Assembly (NCBI GenBank): GCA_964246975.1 | Contig: CAXTSL010000049.1 | Coordinates: forward strand, 1-22,285 | DNA: 22,285 nucleotides | Direction: 5' to 3' | From: Glacieibacterium sp964246975 | GTDB taxonomy: Bacteria > Pseudomonadota > Alphaproteobacteria > Sphingomonadales > Sphingomonadaceae | Shown here: piece by piece, positions 6,952-13,502 of the stretch | Layout: each line of letters starts with the position of its first letter | Position numbering within the stretch: position 1 is the stretch's first letter | Program-made: the position numbers and the translations under genes | Notes under the pieces: model-generated | Told to the model about the DNA's origin: nothing | Databases searched by the model: none | The model's input: the letters and a program-made list of their open reading frames with translations, nothing else

Positions 6952-7787
6952 GCGACCTCGAAGCGACGATCGCGGCGGGCTGGGAGGTGCGCGACAGCGT
7001 CACCCCGGCGACGACGGGGGCGCTGCGCGACGCCGTCGAGGCGGCGCTCGCGGGACTCGACGACGGTGCGCTGCGCGTCGCCGAACCCGACGGGCAGGAT
7101 GGCTGGCGCGTCAACCAGTGGCTCAAGCAGGCGGTGCTGCTGTCGTTCCGGCTCAACGACATGGGTACGATCCCCGGCGGCCCCGGCGGATCGCACTGGT
7201 GGGACAAGGTGCCGTCGAAATTCGACGGCTGGGGCGAGAACCGCTTCCGCGCCGCGGGCTTTCGCGCCGTCCCCGGCTGCATCGTCCGGCGCGGCGCATA
7301 TGTCGCACCCGGCGCGGTGCTGATGCCGTGCTTCGTCAACCTCGGCGCGCGCGTCGGCGCGAACAGCATGATCGACACCTGGGCGACGGTCGGCAGCTGC
7401 GCGCAGATCGGTGCGAACGTCCATCTGTCGGGGGGCGTCGGCATCGGCGGCGTGCTCGAACCGCTGCAGGCGGGGCCGACGATCATCGAGGACGACTGCT
7501 TCATCGGCGCGCGCTCAGAAGTCGTCGAGGGGGTCGTCGTCGGGCGCGGCGCGGTGCTGGCGATGGGCGTCTTCCTGTCGGCGACAAGCAAGGTTATCGA
7601 CCGCGAGACGGGCGAGGTCTTCATCGGTCGCGTGCCGCCCTACGCCGTCGTCGTGCCGGGATCGCTGCCCGGCAAGCCGCTGCCGTCGGGTGCACCGGGG
7701 CCGAGCCTGTCGTGCGCCGTCATCGTCAAGCGCGTCGACGCGCAGACGCGGGCGAAGACCGCGATCAACGAGCTGCTCAGGGATTGA
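6948..7787 (+). CDS. dapD: 2,3,4,5-tetrahydropyridine-2,6-dicarboxylate N-succinyltransferase
   Basis: This 279-aa enzyme transfers succinyl from succinyl-CoA to tetrahydrodipicolinate in the succinylase route to meso-diaminopimelate and lysine, feeding cell-wall peptide synthesis. The N-terminal helical domain includes VNQWLKQAVLLSFRLNDM. It is followed by a left-handed beta-helix of hexapeptide repeats (from about 115, IVRRGAYVAPGAVLMP, VNLGARVGANSMIDTW, VGSCAQIGANVHLSGGVGIGG), the cofactor-binding EDDCFIGARSEVVEGV stretch, and the C-terminal CAVIVKRVDAQTRAKTAINELLRD. Length is as usual for DapD. The ATG at 6948 overlaps the HAD gene stop. Identification is firm. Confidence 0.97.
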   Translation: MSDLEATIAAGWEVRDSVTPATTGALRDAVEAALAGLDDGALRVAEPDGQDGWRVNQWLKQAVLLSFRLNDMGTIPGGPGGSHWWDKVPSKFDGWGENRFRAAGFRAVPGCIVRRGAYVAPGAVLMPCFVNLGARVGANSMIDTWATVGSCAQIGANVHLSGGVGIGGVLEPLQAGPTIIEDDCFIGARSEVVEGVVVGRGAVLAMGVFLSATSKVIDRETGEVFIGRVPPYAVVVPGSLPGKPLPSGAPGPSLSCAVIVKRVDAQTRAKTAINELLRD

Positions 7788-7848
7788 GGGCAAGTCGACG
7801 CCATTTGGCGATTGCGCTATATCGACCTCGACCAAGAGAGGATGTGCG

Positions 7849-8103
7849 ATGGGCGACATGGCTCAGTGGACGTTGGAAGTACCGGTCGAACTCGATGAGG
7901 ACGTACGCGAACTGGTGGCAGAAGGCAGGGCGGGCACGCAGGACTTCGCGACGTTCGTGCGTGAAGCGGTGGAAAACGCGGTGTACGACAGGATGCTCAG
8001 CGAAAACCACGCCCGCAACGCCGGTCTGACCGAGGAAGAAGTGATGGAACTTGCCGTCGAGGCTGTGCGCGCCGTGCGGCGCGAGCGAGCCCATACGACG
8101 TAA
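7849..8103 (+). CDS. Putative antitoxin of a type II toxin-antitoxin pair (ribbon-helix-helix-like)
   Basis: This 84-aa acidic protein lies directly before a PIN-domain toxin, with TAA and ATG adjacent (TAAATG). The predicted layout is a beta-strand (QWTLEVPVELDEDV) followed by two helices (DFATFVREAVENAVYDRMLS), which fits a ribbon-helix-helix DNA-binding N-terminus, and then a Glu-rich helical tail (LTEEEVMELAVEAVRAVR) that would wrap the toxin. A GAGAGG Shine-Dalgarno site before the ATG at 7849 fixes the start. Antitoxins of this class usually repress their own operon; a CGCTATATCG box at 7815-7824 is a candidate -10/operator. The fold is inferred from pattern, the pairing from gene order. 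Confidence 0.7.
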   Translation: MGDMAQWTLEVPVELDEDVRELVAEGRAGTQDFATFVREAVENAVYDRMLSENHARNAGLTEEEVMELAVEAVRAVRRERAHTT

Positions 8104-8517
8104 ATGCGAGTTATACTCGATACCAACGTCATCTTGAGCGCTCTGTTTTCTCCGACAGGTGCACCCTTTGCGATTCTGGATGCTTGGCGCGGCAAGCGTT
8201 TTGTTCTTGTCAGCGACTACGATCAGATAGGGGAATTGCGGCGGGCGTCCCGCTACGACCAAATGCGAACGAAGCTTGAACCCGCATTGGTCGGACGAAC
8301 GATCAACCTCATTCGCGCGCGGGCCGAGATGCCCGCACGCCGACATTCTGTTCAACGCTCCGCTGACCCAGACGATGACTTCCTGCTGGAAATTGCCGAG
8401 GCTGGCGGTGCCGACCGGCTCGTCTCGGGCGATAGGCGCGGCCTGCTCGCGCTTGGTCGCCACGGCGCGACGCAGATCGTCACGCCCCGCGCCTTCGCCG
8501 AAGAACTCGGACTGTAG
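8104..8517 (+). CDS. PIN-domain toxin of a type II toxin-antitoxin system
   Basis: This 137-aa protein belongs to the COG1569/TIGR00305 type of putative toxin components with a PIN domain, a Mg-dependent ribonuclease fold. The acidic active-site residues are in their expected places: Asp6 in VILDTNV, Glu44 in QIGELRRASRY, Asp91/92 in ADPDDDFLLEIA, and Asp110 in LVSGDRRGLL. The start codon abuts the antitoxin stop. The gene's 5' part is visibly more AT-rich (GTTATACTCGATACC, CTGTTTTCTCC) than the surrounding housekeeping genes, consistent with acquisition by transfer. It ends 17 bases before the 3' end of the convergent peptidase gene. RNA target unknown. Confidence 0.86.
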   Translation: MRVILDTNVILSALFSPTGAPFAILDAWRGKRFVLVSDYDQIGELRRASRYDQMRTKLEPALVGRTINLIRARAEMPARRHSVQRSADPDDDFLLEIAEAGGADRLVSGDRRGLLALGRHGATQIVTPRAFAEELGL

Positions 8518-8534
8518 CCGCTACCGTCTCCGCA

Positions 8535-10625
8535 TTACCGCGCGTCCATCCCCGTCCAGCGCGCGATGAACGCCAGTTGGTCCGCAGCCTCGTCGATGAT
8601 CTTGGCGGTCGGTTTGCCCGAGCCGTGGCCGGCGCGGGTTTCGATGCGGACCAGGTGCGGCCTGTCGCCGATGTCGCTCGCCTGCAGCCTTGCGGTGTAT
8701 TTGAAGCTGTGCCCCGGCACGACGCGGTCGTCGGTGTCGGCGGTGGTGACGAGGATCGCTGGATAGGCCTTGCCGCCCCGGATGTTGTGATAGGGCGAAT
8801 ACGCCAGCAGGTTGGCGAAGGCCTTGGGCTCGGCGGGGTCGCCGTAATCGTCGGTCCATGTCCGGCCTTCGGTGAACAGCGGGAAGCGCAGCATGTCCAT
8901 GACGCCGACGGCGGGCAGCGCCGCGCCGAACAGATCGGGGCGCTGATTGACCACCGCGCCCACCAGCAATCCGCCGTTCGAGCCGCCCTGGATTGCCAAA
9001 CCGCCCGGCGACGTAATGCCTGACTTGATGAGATACTCGCCCGCCGCGATGAAGTCGTCGAAGACGTTCTGCTTGGCGAATGCCTTGCCGCCGTCGTGCC
9101 ACGCCGCGCCGTACTCGCCGCCGCCACGGATGTTGGCGACGGCATAGACCCCGCCCATCTCCATCCACGCCAGCGCGGCGACGCGGAAGCTCGGCAGGAC
9201 ATTGATGTTGAAGCCGCCGTAGCCATAGAGCAACGTCGGTGCGCCGGGTGCCAGCCCGCGCTTGTGCGCGACGAACAGCGGCACGCGCGTGCCGTCCTTC
9301 GACGTGTAGAATTTCTGCTCGACGACGAACGCAGCAGGGTCGAAAGCCGCCTTTGGCGCGCGGAACGCCGCCGAACGGTTGGTCGCGGCGTCGTAGCGGA
9401 AGATCGTCGTCGGTGTGGTGAAGCTGGCGAACTCGTAATAGCCCGTCGCCTTGCCCGCGCCCGCGTCGAAGCCGTCGGCGGTGCCGAGCCCGGGCAGCGC
9501 GACCGCGCCGTCGGCCTTGCCCGCCAGTGTGTAGCGGCGGACCTGCGTGCTGGCATCATGCAGCGCCGCGACGATCAACCGGTCGCCGAGCAGCGATGCC
9601 TTGACGATCGTATCGGCCCCTTCGGCGACCACCGTGCGCGGTTTCGCCGCCAGCCCGTCGAAGGCGACGACGCGGTAGCGCGGCGCGCCGTCGTTGGTGA
9701 CGAAATACAGCGTCCCGCCGTGCGACCCGGCGAAGCGCCAATCGTGCTTCAGGCCGCTGACCAGGGTGACGATCTTCGGCGACGCCGCGCGCAGATCCAT
9801 GACGCGGACCTCGTAGCGGTCGTCGGAGCCGGTGCTCGACCGCAGCACCAGCCAACGACCGTCGGCGCTGACTTCGGGCTCGTTGTACCAGCCGGGGTGG
9901 TCAGGGGTCGCGAAGACCTTGGTATCGGCGCTCTGCGGCGTGCCCGCGCGGTGGAACCAGATGCTGTGGTCGAAGACCTCCGAACGCAGGTCGGTGCCAC
10001 CCGGCGTCTCGGGATAGCGCGCGTAATAGAAGCCGCCCGCCGCCCAAGCGAGTTCGGAGAACTTCACCCAGCGCAGCGTCTCGGGCAGCGGCTGTCCGGT
10101 CGCCACATCGAGGACGCGCACCGTCCGCCAGTCGGTGCCGCCGTCCTGCACGGCATAGGCGACCTGCGTGCCGTCGTCGCTGGGCTGCCATTCCGCAAGC
10201 GCCGTCGCGCCGTCCTTCGACCAGCCGTTGGGGTCGAGCAGTACGCGCGGCGTGCCGTTGATGCCGTCCTGAGCATACAGCACCGCCTGGTTCTGCAGCC
10301 CCGAGTTGCGGCGGTAGAAGATGTGCCCGGCGCGCTCGACGGGCAGGTTGACGCGCTCATAGTCGTAGAGTTCGGTCAGCCGCGCGCGGATCGCGGAACG
10401 GCGGGGCAGCGTCTCGAGATAGGCCTGCGTCGTCGCGTTCTCGGCCTCGACCCAGCCTGACACCTGCTTATCGGTCCGCACGTCGTTCTCGAGCCAGCGG
10501 TAGGGGTCGGCGACGGTGGTGCCGTGGATGACATCGCTTTGCGCGACGGTCGGGGTGGCGGGGTAGACGAAGGCGGCGGCGGGGGCGGCGGCGAGCAGGA
10601 CGGCGGCGAAGAGAACAGCGCGCAT
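8535..10625 (-). CDS. Secreted prolyl oligopeptidase family serine peptidase (S9A), paralog 1
   Basis: This 696-aa S9A peptidase would cleave short peptides after proline. A signal peptide (MRAVLFAAVLLAAAPAAA) targets it to the periplasm. A seven-bladed beta-propeller fills the N-terminal two thirds (for example GTQVAYAVQDGGTDWRTVR), followed by an alpha/beta-hydrolase domain with Ser549 in GGSNGG, Asp in TADTDDRVVPGH and His in RAGHGSGKP. YGYGGF and NIRGGGEYG, typical of the family, are present. The ATG at 10625 was chosen because it begins the signal peptide and has GGGAG five bases upstream; an in-frame codon 13 triplets earlier adds a charged tail. It is convergent with the TA module and separated from purB by the double palindrome. 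A second S9A gene lies at 14561-16678. Confidence 0.95.
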   Translation of the reverse strand: MRAVLFAAVLLAAAPAAAFVYPATPTVAQSDVIHGTTVADPYRWLENDVRTDKQVSGWVEAENATTQAYLETLPRRSAIRARLTELYDYERVNLPVERAGHIFYRRNSGLQNQAVLYAQDGINGTPRVLLDPNGWSKDGATALAEWQPSDDGTQVAYAVQDGGTDWRTVRVLDVATGQPLPETLRWVKFSELAWAAGGFYYARYPETPGGTDLRSEVFDHSIWFHRAGTPQSADTKVFATPDHPGWYNEPEVSADGRWLVLRSSTGSDDRYEVRVMDLRAASPKIVTLVSGLKHDWRFAGSHGGTLYFVTNDGAPRYRVVAFDGLAAKPRTVVAEGADTIVKASLLGDRLIVAALHDASTQVRRYTLAGKADGAVALPGLGTADGFDAGAGKATGYYEFASFTTPTTIFRYDAATNRSAAFRAPKAAFDPAAFVVEQKFYTSKDGTRVPLFVAHKRGLAPGAPTLLYGYGGFNINVLPSFRVAALAWMEMGGVYAVANIRGGGEYGAAWHDGGKAFAKQNVFDDFIAAGEYLIKSGITSPGGLAIQGGSNGGLLVGAVVNQRPDLFGAALPAVGVMDMLRFPLFTEGRTWTDDYGDPAEPKAFANLLAYSPYHNIRGGKAYPAILVTTADTDDRVVPGHSFKYTARLQASDIGDRPHLVRIETRAGHGSGKPTAKIIDEAADQLAFIARWTGMDAR

Positions 10626-10694
10626 GATGGCTCCCAATGACGAATTGGTTCGCCTTACGGCCATTCGCTGCGGACACGAACTTCTAATCGACCG

Positions 10695-10764
10695 TCATGC
10701 TGGCGCACGCCAGCATCCATTCATCCGCGCGGGGAACGGTGGATGCTGGCGTGCGCCAGCATGA
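10695..10764. repeat. Nested double palindrome (REP/BIME-like element)
   Basis: Two 25-bp arms (10695-10719 and 10740-10764) are perfect reverse complements across a 20-base centre. Each arm is itself an almost perfect palindrome: ATGCTGGCG-CA-CGCCAGCAT on the left and ATGCTGGCG-TG-CGCCAGCAT on the right. The element can thus form either one long hairpin or two short ones. It sits 19 bases past the purB stop on the minus strand. No run of T follows, so it is not a standard rho-independent terminator. The arrangement resembles paired REP sequences, which act in mRNA 3'-end protection or as non-autonomous mobile repeats. Confidence 0.9.
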
Positions 10765-10783
10765 TGCGGGAAAACAGTGCGCC

Positions 10784-12088
10784 CTAACCCACCCCGAACA
10801 CTCGCGCGAAGATCGTGTCGACATGGGCGAAATGGTGGCCGAGGTCGAACAGCGCGTCGAGCCGGTCCGCATCGAGATACGCGCCGACCTCCCCGTCGGC
10901 CTTGAGCAGGTCGAGCAGCGCGAGCTTGCCGTCGCCCTCCCAGACCTGCATCGCGTTGCGCTGGACGAGACTGTATGCCGCCTCGCGGCTCGCACCCGCC
11001 TGCGTCAGCGCGAGCAGGACGCGCTGCGAATGCACCAGCCCGCCCATGCGGTCGAGATTGGCCTGCATCCGCGCCGGATAGACGACGAGCTTGTCCATGA
11101 CCCCCGTCAGCCGCGCCAGCGCGAAATCGAGCGTCACCGTCGCGTCGGGGCCGATCATCCGCTCGACCGACGAGTGGCTGATGTCGCGCTCGTGCCACAG
11201 CGCGATGTTCTCAAGCGCCGGGGTGACCATACCGCGCACCAGCCGCGCGAGGCCCGTCAAATTCTCGCTGAGCACCGGATTGCGCTTGTGCGGCATCGCG
11301 CTCGACCCCTTCTGGCCGGGCGAAAAATACTCCTCCGCTTCGAGCACCTCGGTGCGCTGGAGGTGGCGGACCTCGGTCGCGAGCCGCTCGACACAGCCCG
11401 CGACGACGCCGAGCGCGGCAAAATACATCGCATGACGGTCGCGCGGGATGACCTGCGTGCTGATCGGCTCGACGGTCAGCCCCATTGCCTTGGCGACGTG
11501 TTCCTCGACGCGGGGGTCGATATTGGCGAAGGTCCCGACGGCCCCCGAGATCGCGCAGGTCGCGACCTCGGCGCGCGCCAGCACAAGGCGGCCGCGGCAG
11601 CGGCCGAACTCGGCATAAGCCTGCGCGAGCTTAAGCCCGAAGGTCGTCGGCTCGGCGTGGATGCCGTGGCTGCGCCCGATGGTGGGGGTCAGCTTGAACT
11701 CGTAGGCGCGGCGCTTGAGCACCGTGAGCAGCGCGTCGAGGTCGGCGATCAGCAGATCGGCGGCGCGCGCCAGCTGGACGCCGAGGCAGGTGTCGAGGAC
11801 GTCCGAACTGGTCATGCCCTGATGGACGAAGCGTGCCTCCTCGCCGACATGCTCGGCGAGGCTGGTGAGGAAGGCGATGACGTCGTGCTTGGTTTCGCGC
11901 TCGATTTCGTCGATGCGCGCCACATCGAAGCCGCCGCGTGCCCAGACCGCCGCTGCGGCCTCCCTGGGCACGACGCCCAATTCGGCGAGCGCGTCCATCG
12001 CGTGCGCCTCGATCTCGAACCAGATGCGGAAGCGCGTTTCGGGCTCCCAGATCGCCACCATCTCGGGGCGGGAATAGCGCGGGATCAT
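10784..12088 (-). CDS. purB: Adenylosuccinate lyase
   Basis: This 434-aa homotetrameric lyase acts twice in purine synthesis, splitting SAICAR to AICAR and adenylosuccinate to AMP, each releasing fumarate. The superfamily signature SSAMPHKRNP is present, as are MTSSDVLDT (substrate site), the catalytic His region GRSHGIHAEPTTFG and the C-terminal domain with TQAGASREAAYSLVQRNAMQ. The start MIPRYSRPEM is the normal PurB N-terminus; the open frame continues upstream but across the intergenic region. There is no Shine-Dalgarno site; a GCTATGCTAGG box lies about 45 bases upstream on the minus strand. Length is exactly as expected. It is divergent from the small secreted protein cluster. Confidence 0.97.
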   Translation of the reverse strand: MIPRYSRPEMVAIWEPETRFRIWFEIEAHAMDALAELGVVPREAAAAVWARGGFDVARIDEIERETKHDVIAFLTSLAEHVGEEARFVHQGMTSSDVLDTCLGVQLARAADLLIADLDALLTVLKRRAYEFKLTPTIGRSHGIHAEPTTFGLKLAQAYAEFGRCRGRLVLARAEVATCAISGAVGTFANIDPRVEEHVAKAMGLTVEPISTQVIPRDRHAMYFAALGVVAGCVERLATEVRHLQRTEVLEAEEYFSPGQKGSSAMPHKRNPVLSENLTGLARLVRGMVTPALENIALWHERDISHSSVERMIGPDATVTLDFALARLTGVMDKLVVYPARMQANLDRMGGLVHSQRVLLALTQAGASREAAYSLVQRNAMQVWEGDGKLALLDLLKADGEVGAYLDADRLDALFDLGHHFAHVDTIFARVFGVG

Positions 12089-12168
12089 CGGCGTCGGGGC
12101 TTTCACGGGCGGCGGGGAAGCCGCGCCGCCTAGCATAGCGCGAAGCGTGCCGCCAACGCGACGGGCCG

Positions 12169-12194
12169 TGAACCCTCCGGCGCAATGGGTCGTT
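12169..12194 (+). promoter_or_regulatory. Candidate sigma EcfG (general stress) promoter 1
   Basis: TGAAC (12169-12173) and CGTT (12191-12194) are separated by 17 bases, one mismatch from the alphaproteobacterial general-stress consensus GGAAC-N16/17-CGTT. A transcript starting about seven bases further on would have a leader of about 40 bases before the ATG at 12242. Such short motifs also occur by chance, so this is a candidate only. Confidence 0.4.
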
Positions 12195-12241
12195 GAGAGG
12201 ACAGCGACGGTGCCTTGCGCGCCTGAACAAGGAGTTATGCG

Positions 12242-12595
12242 ATGAAGACCCTGGTTTTGAGCACAGCCGCGCTGTTCGTTGCGGCGACGGCGGCGCATGC
12301 ACAGGTCGGCCCTGCTCCGGCGGTCGGTACCGGCAGTCCGGCGGGCAACAGCGTCACCGGCACCACCGGCGCGCCGAGCGTGACGACGCCGAGCGCACGC
12401 GGTGATCGTTCGCCGACCGGTCGCGATGCGCTAAACAGCGCGCCGAGCAGCACGATCACGGGCACGACCACGACGACCGTCACCCCGCCGCCGATCGCCG
12501 GGACACCGCCGACGCCGGGCACCAGCGTCAACGGCGACGGGTCGACGACGACGCTTGGGACGCCGGGCACGGCGGGTACCCCGCCCGGGCATTGA
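12242..12595 (+). CDS. Small secreted Thr/Pro/Gly-rich protein 1
   Basis: This 117-aa hypothetical protein has a clear Sec signal peptide (MKTLVLSTAALFVAATAAHA, cleavage after residue 20) followed by a mature part that is almost wholly low complexity: repeated GT, TT, TP and PG dipeptides such as TGTTTTTV and TPPTPGT. No Cys, no transmembrane segment after the signal and no recognised domain. It is probably disordered and periplasmic or exported. AAGGAG (12229-12234) fixes the ATG. It is the first of three adjacent genes of the same design. The frame is confirmed as real by the signal peptide and Shine-Dalgarno site rather than by homology. No function is proposed. Confidence 0.8.
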   Translation: MKTLVLSTAALFVAATAAHAQVGPAPAVGTGSPAGNSVTGTTGAPSVTTPSARGDRSPTGRDALNSAPSSTITGTTTTTVTPPPIAGTPPTPGTSVNGDGSTTTLGTPGTAGTPPGH

Positions 12596-12598
12596 CAC

Positions 12599-12623
12599 GA
12601 AACCCCGCCCGCATCGGCGCGTT
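12599..12623 (+). promoter_or_regulatory. Candidate sigma EcfG (general stress) promoter 2
   Basis: GAAAC (12599-12603) and CGTT (12620-12623) are separated by 16 bases, again one mismatch from GGAAC-N16/17-CGTT, and both candidates share CGTTGAG at the -10 end. It lies in the 67-bp gap before the second secreted protein gene, leaving a leader of about 30 bases. Support comes mainly from its recurrence at the same relative place. Confidence 0.33.
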
Positions 12624-12662
12624 GAGGCGTCACGGGTCGGGCAGCGATAGAGGAGAGAGATC

Positions 12663-13004
12663 ATGATCAATCGTCTGACGATTGCTGCGGCACTGGCCGC
12701 AGTTACGCTGACCGCGACGGCGGTCGATGCGCGACCGCGCGCCGCGCAGGACTCGCGTGAACGGGCGACGACGCGCCAGCTGAACCAGCAGCAGCTGGCG
12801 AGCAGCGGCGGCGCGACTGCGCCCATGCAGTCGAGTGGCGCGATGAACGCTTCGGGCGAACCCGCCACGACAGCGACCGCGCCCGCGACCGGCATGGCCC
12901 CCGAAACGGCGACGACACCGATGGCGCCGACGACCGAGACGACGCCGCCGACCGATTCGACGACGCCCGCCGACCCGGCGACGCCGGCGACACCCCCGCG
13001 CTGA
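12663..13004 (+). CDS. Small secreted Ala/Thr/Pro-rich protein 2
   Basis: This 113-aa hypothetical protein has a signal peptide (residues 1-23, ending TAVDA) and a mature part that begins basic and Gln-rich (QDSRERATTRQLNQQQLASS) and ends in a Thr/Pro/Ala tail (TETTPPTDSTTPADPATPA). It has no Cys and no recognised domain. A strong GAGGAGAG Shine-Dalgarno run lies just before the ATG. Compared with the first protein it shares architecture rather than alignable sequence. The QLNQQQLA segment resembles exported Gln-rich low-complexity proteins seen in sphingomonads, but this is an impression only. Function unknown. Confidence 0.8.
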   Translation: MINRLTIAAALAAVTLTATAVDARPRAAQDSRERATTRQLNQQQLASSGGATAPMQSSGAMNASGEPATTATAPATGMAPETATTPMAPTTETTPPTDSTTPADPATPATPPR

Positions 13005-13012
13005 TCGAGCCG

Positions 13013-13035
13013 CCCGGTACCGCGACGGTGCCGGG
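13013..13035 (+). other. Hairpin between secreted protein genes 2 and 3
   Basis: CCCGGTACCG (13013-13022) pairs with CGGTGCCGGG (13026-13035) over ten base pairs with one G-U pair and a three-base loop. There is no T run, so complete termination is unlikely. It could stabilise the upstream message or set expression ratio between the neighbouring genes. It starts eight bases after the stop codon of protein 2 and ends 27 bases before the ATG of protein 3. Confidence 0.45.
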
Positions 13036-13062
13036 CGATCCGACCGCTTCAGGAGAACGACG

Positions 13063-13398
13063 ATGAAAACGATGATGATGCTGACCGCCGCCGCGCTGCT
13101 GGCGGGAACTGCCGCGACCGCGCAGACCGCGCCGGGGCCGAGCCAGTCGAACCAGCAGACGCCCGACACGGCCGGCATGTCGCCGCCCTCGACGACGACC
13201 GCCAACGGCAATCTGTCGGGCGGCAGCTATGAGGCCAATAACACCGGTCGCACGGCGGGCAGCGGCGAGTCGATGATGACTGCCGACGGCATGACGCAGA
13301 AGGAAGGCAAGTGGATGATGGGCGACCGCCCCGCCACCAAGGCCGAGGTCGCGCAGCACAAGAAGATGATGAAGGCCGACAAGATGGCGAAGAAGTAA
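13063..13398 (+). CDS. Small secreted protein 3 with basic Met/Lys-rich tail
   Basis: This 111-aa hypothetical protein has a signal peptide (MKTMMMLTAAALLAGTAATA, cleavage after residue 20), a Ser/Thr/Gln/Gly-rich middle (SQSNQQTPDTAGMSPPS, GNLSGGSYEANN), then a less repetitive C-terminal part (MTQKEGKWMMGDRPATKAEV) and a basic end KKMMKADKMAKK. The C-terminal 45 residues could fold as a short helix pair and are the most gene-like portion of the cluster. CAGGAG about eight bases before the ATG fixes the start. A rho-independent terminator follows, marking the end of the transcription unit. No function is proposed. Confidence 0.82.
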   Translation: MKTMMMLTAAALLAGTAATAQTAPGPSQSNQQTPDTAGMSPPSTTTANGNLSGGSYEANNTGRTAGSGESMMTADGMTQKEGKWMMGDRPATKAEVAQHKKMMKADKMAKK

Positions 13399-13423
13399 GC
13401 CGTCCGGTCGAGTTGAGCTTCGG

Positions 13424-13452
13424 AAAGGGGTCGCGAAAGCGGCCCCTTTTTT
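13424..13452 (+). terminator. Rho-independent terminator of the secreted protein cluster
   Basis: AAAGGGGTCGC (13424-13434) pairs with GCGGCCCCTTT (13439-13449) with a single T-G pair, closed by a GAAA tetraloop and followed by T residues to 13452. It lies 25 bases beyond the stop codon of secreted protein 3. This is the only textbook intrinsic terminator seen in the window. Confidence 0.9.
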
Positions 13453-13502
13453 CGTGGGCGCGCGGTTGCCAGCTCGGTGAACGATGGTCGATAGCGGCGG
13501 CG

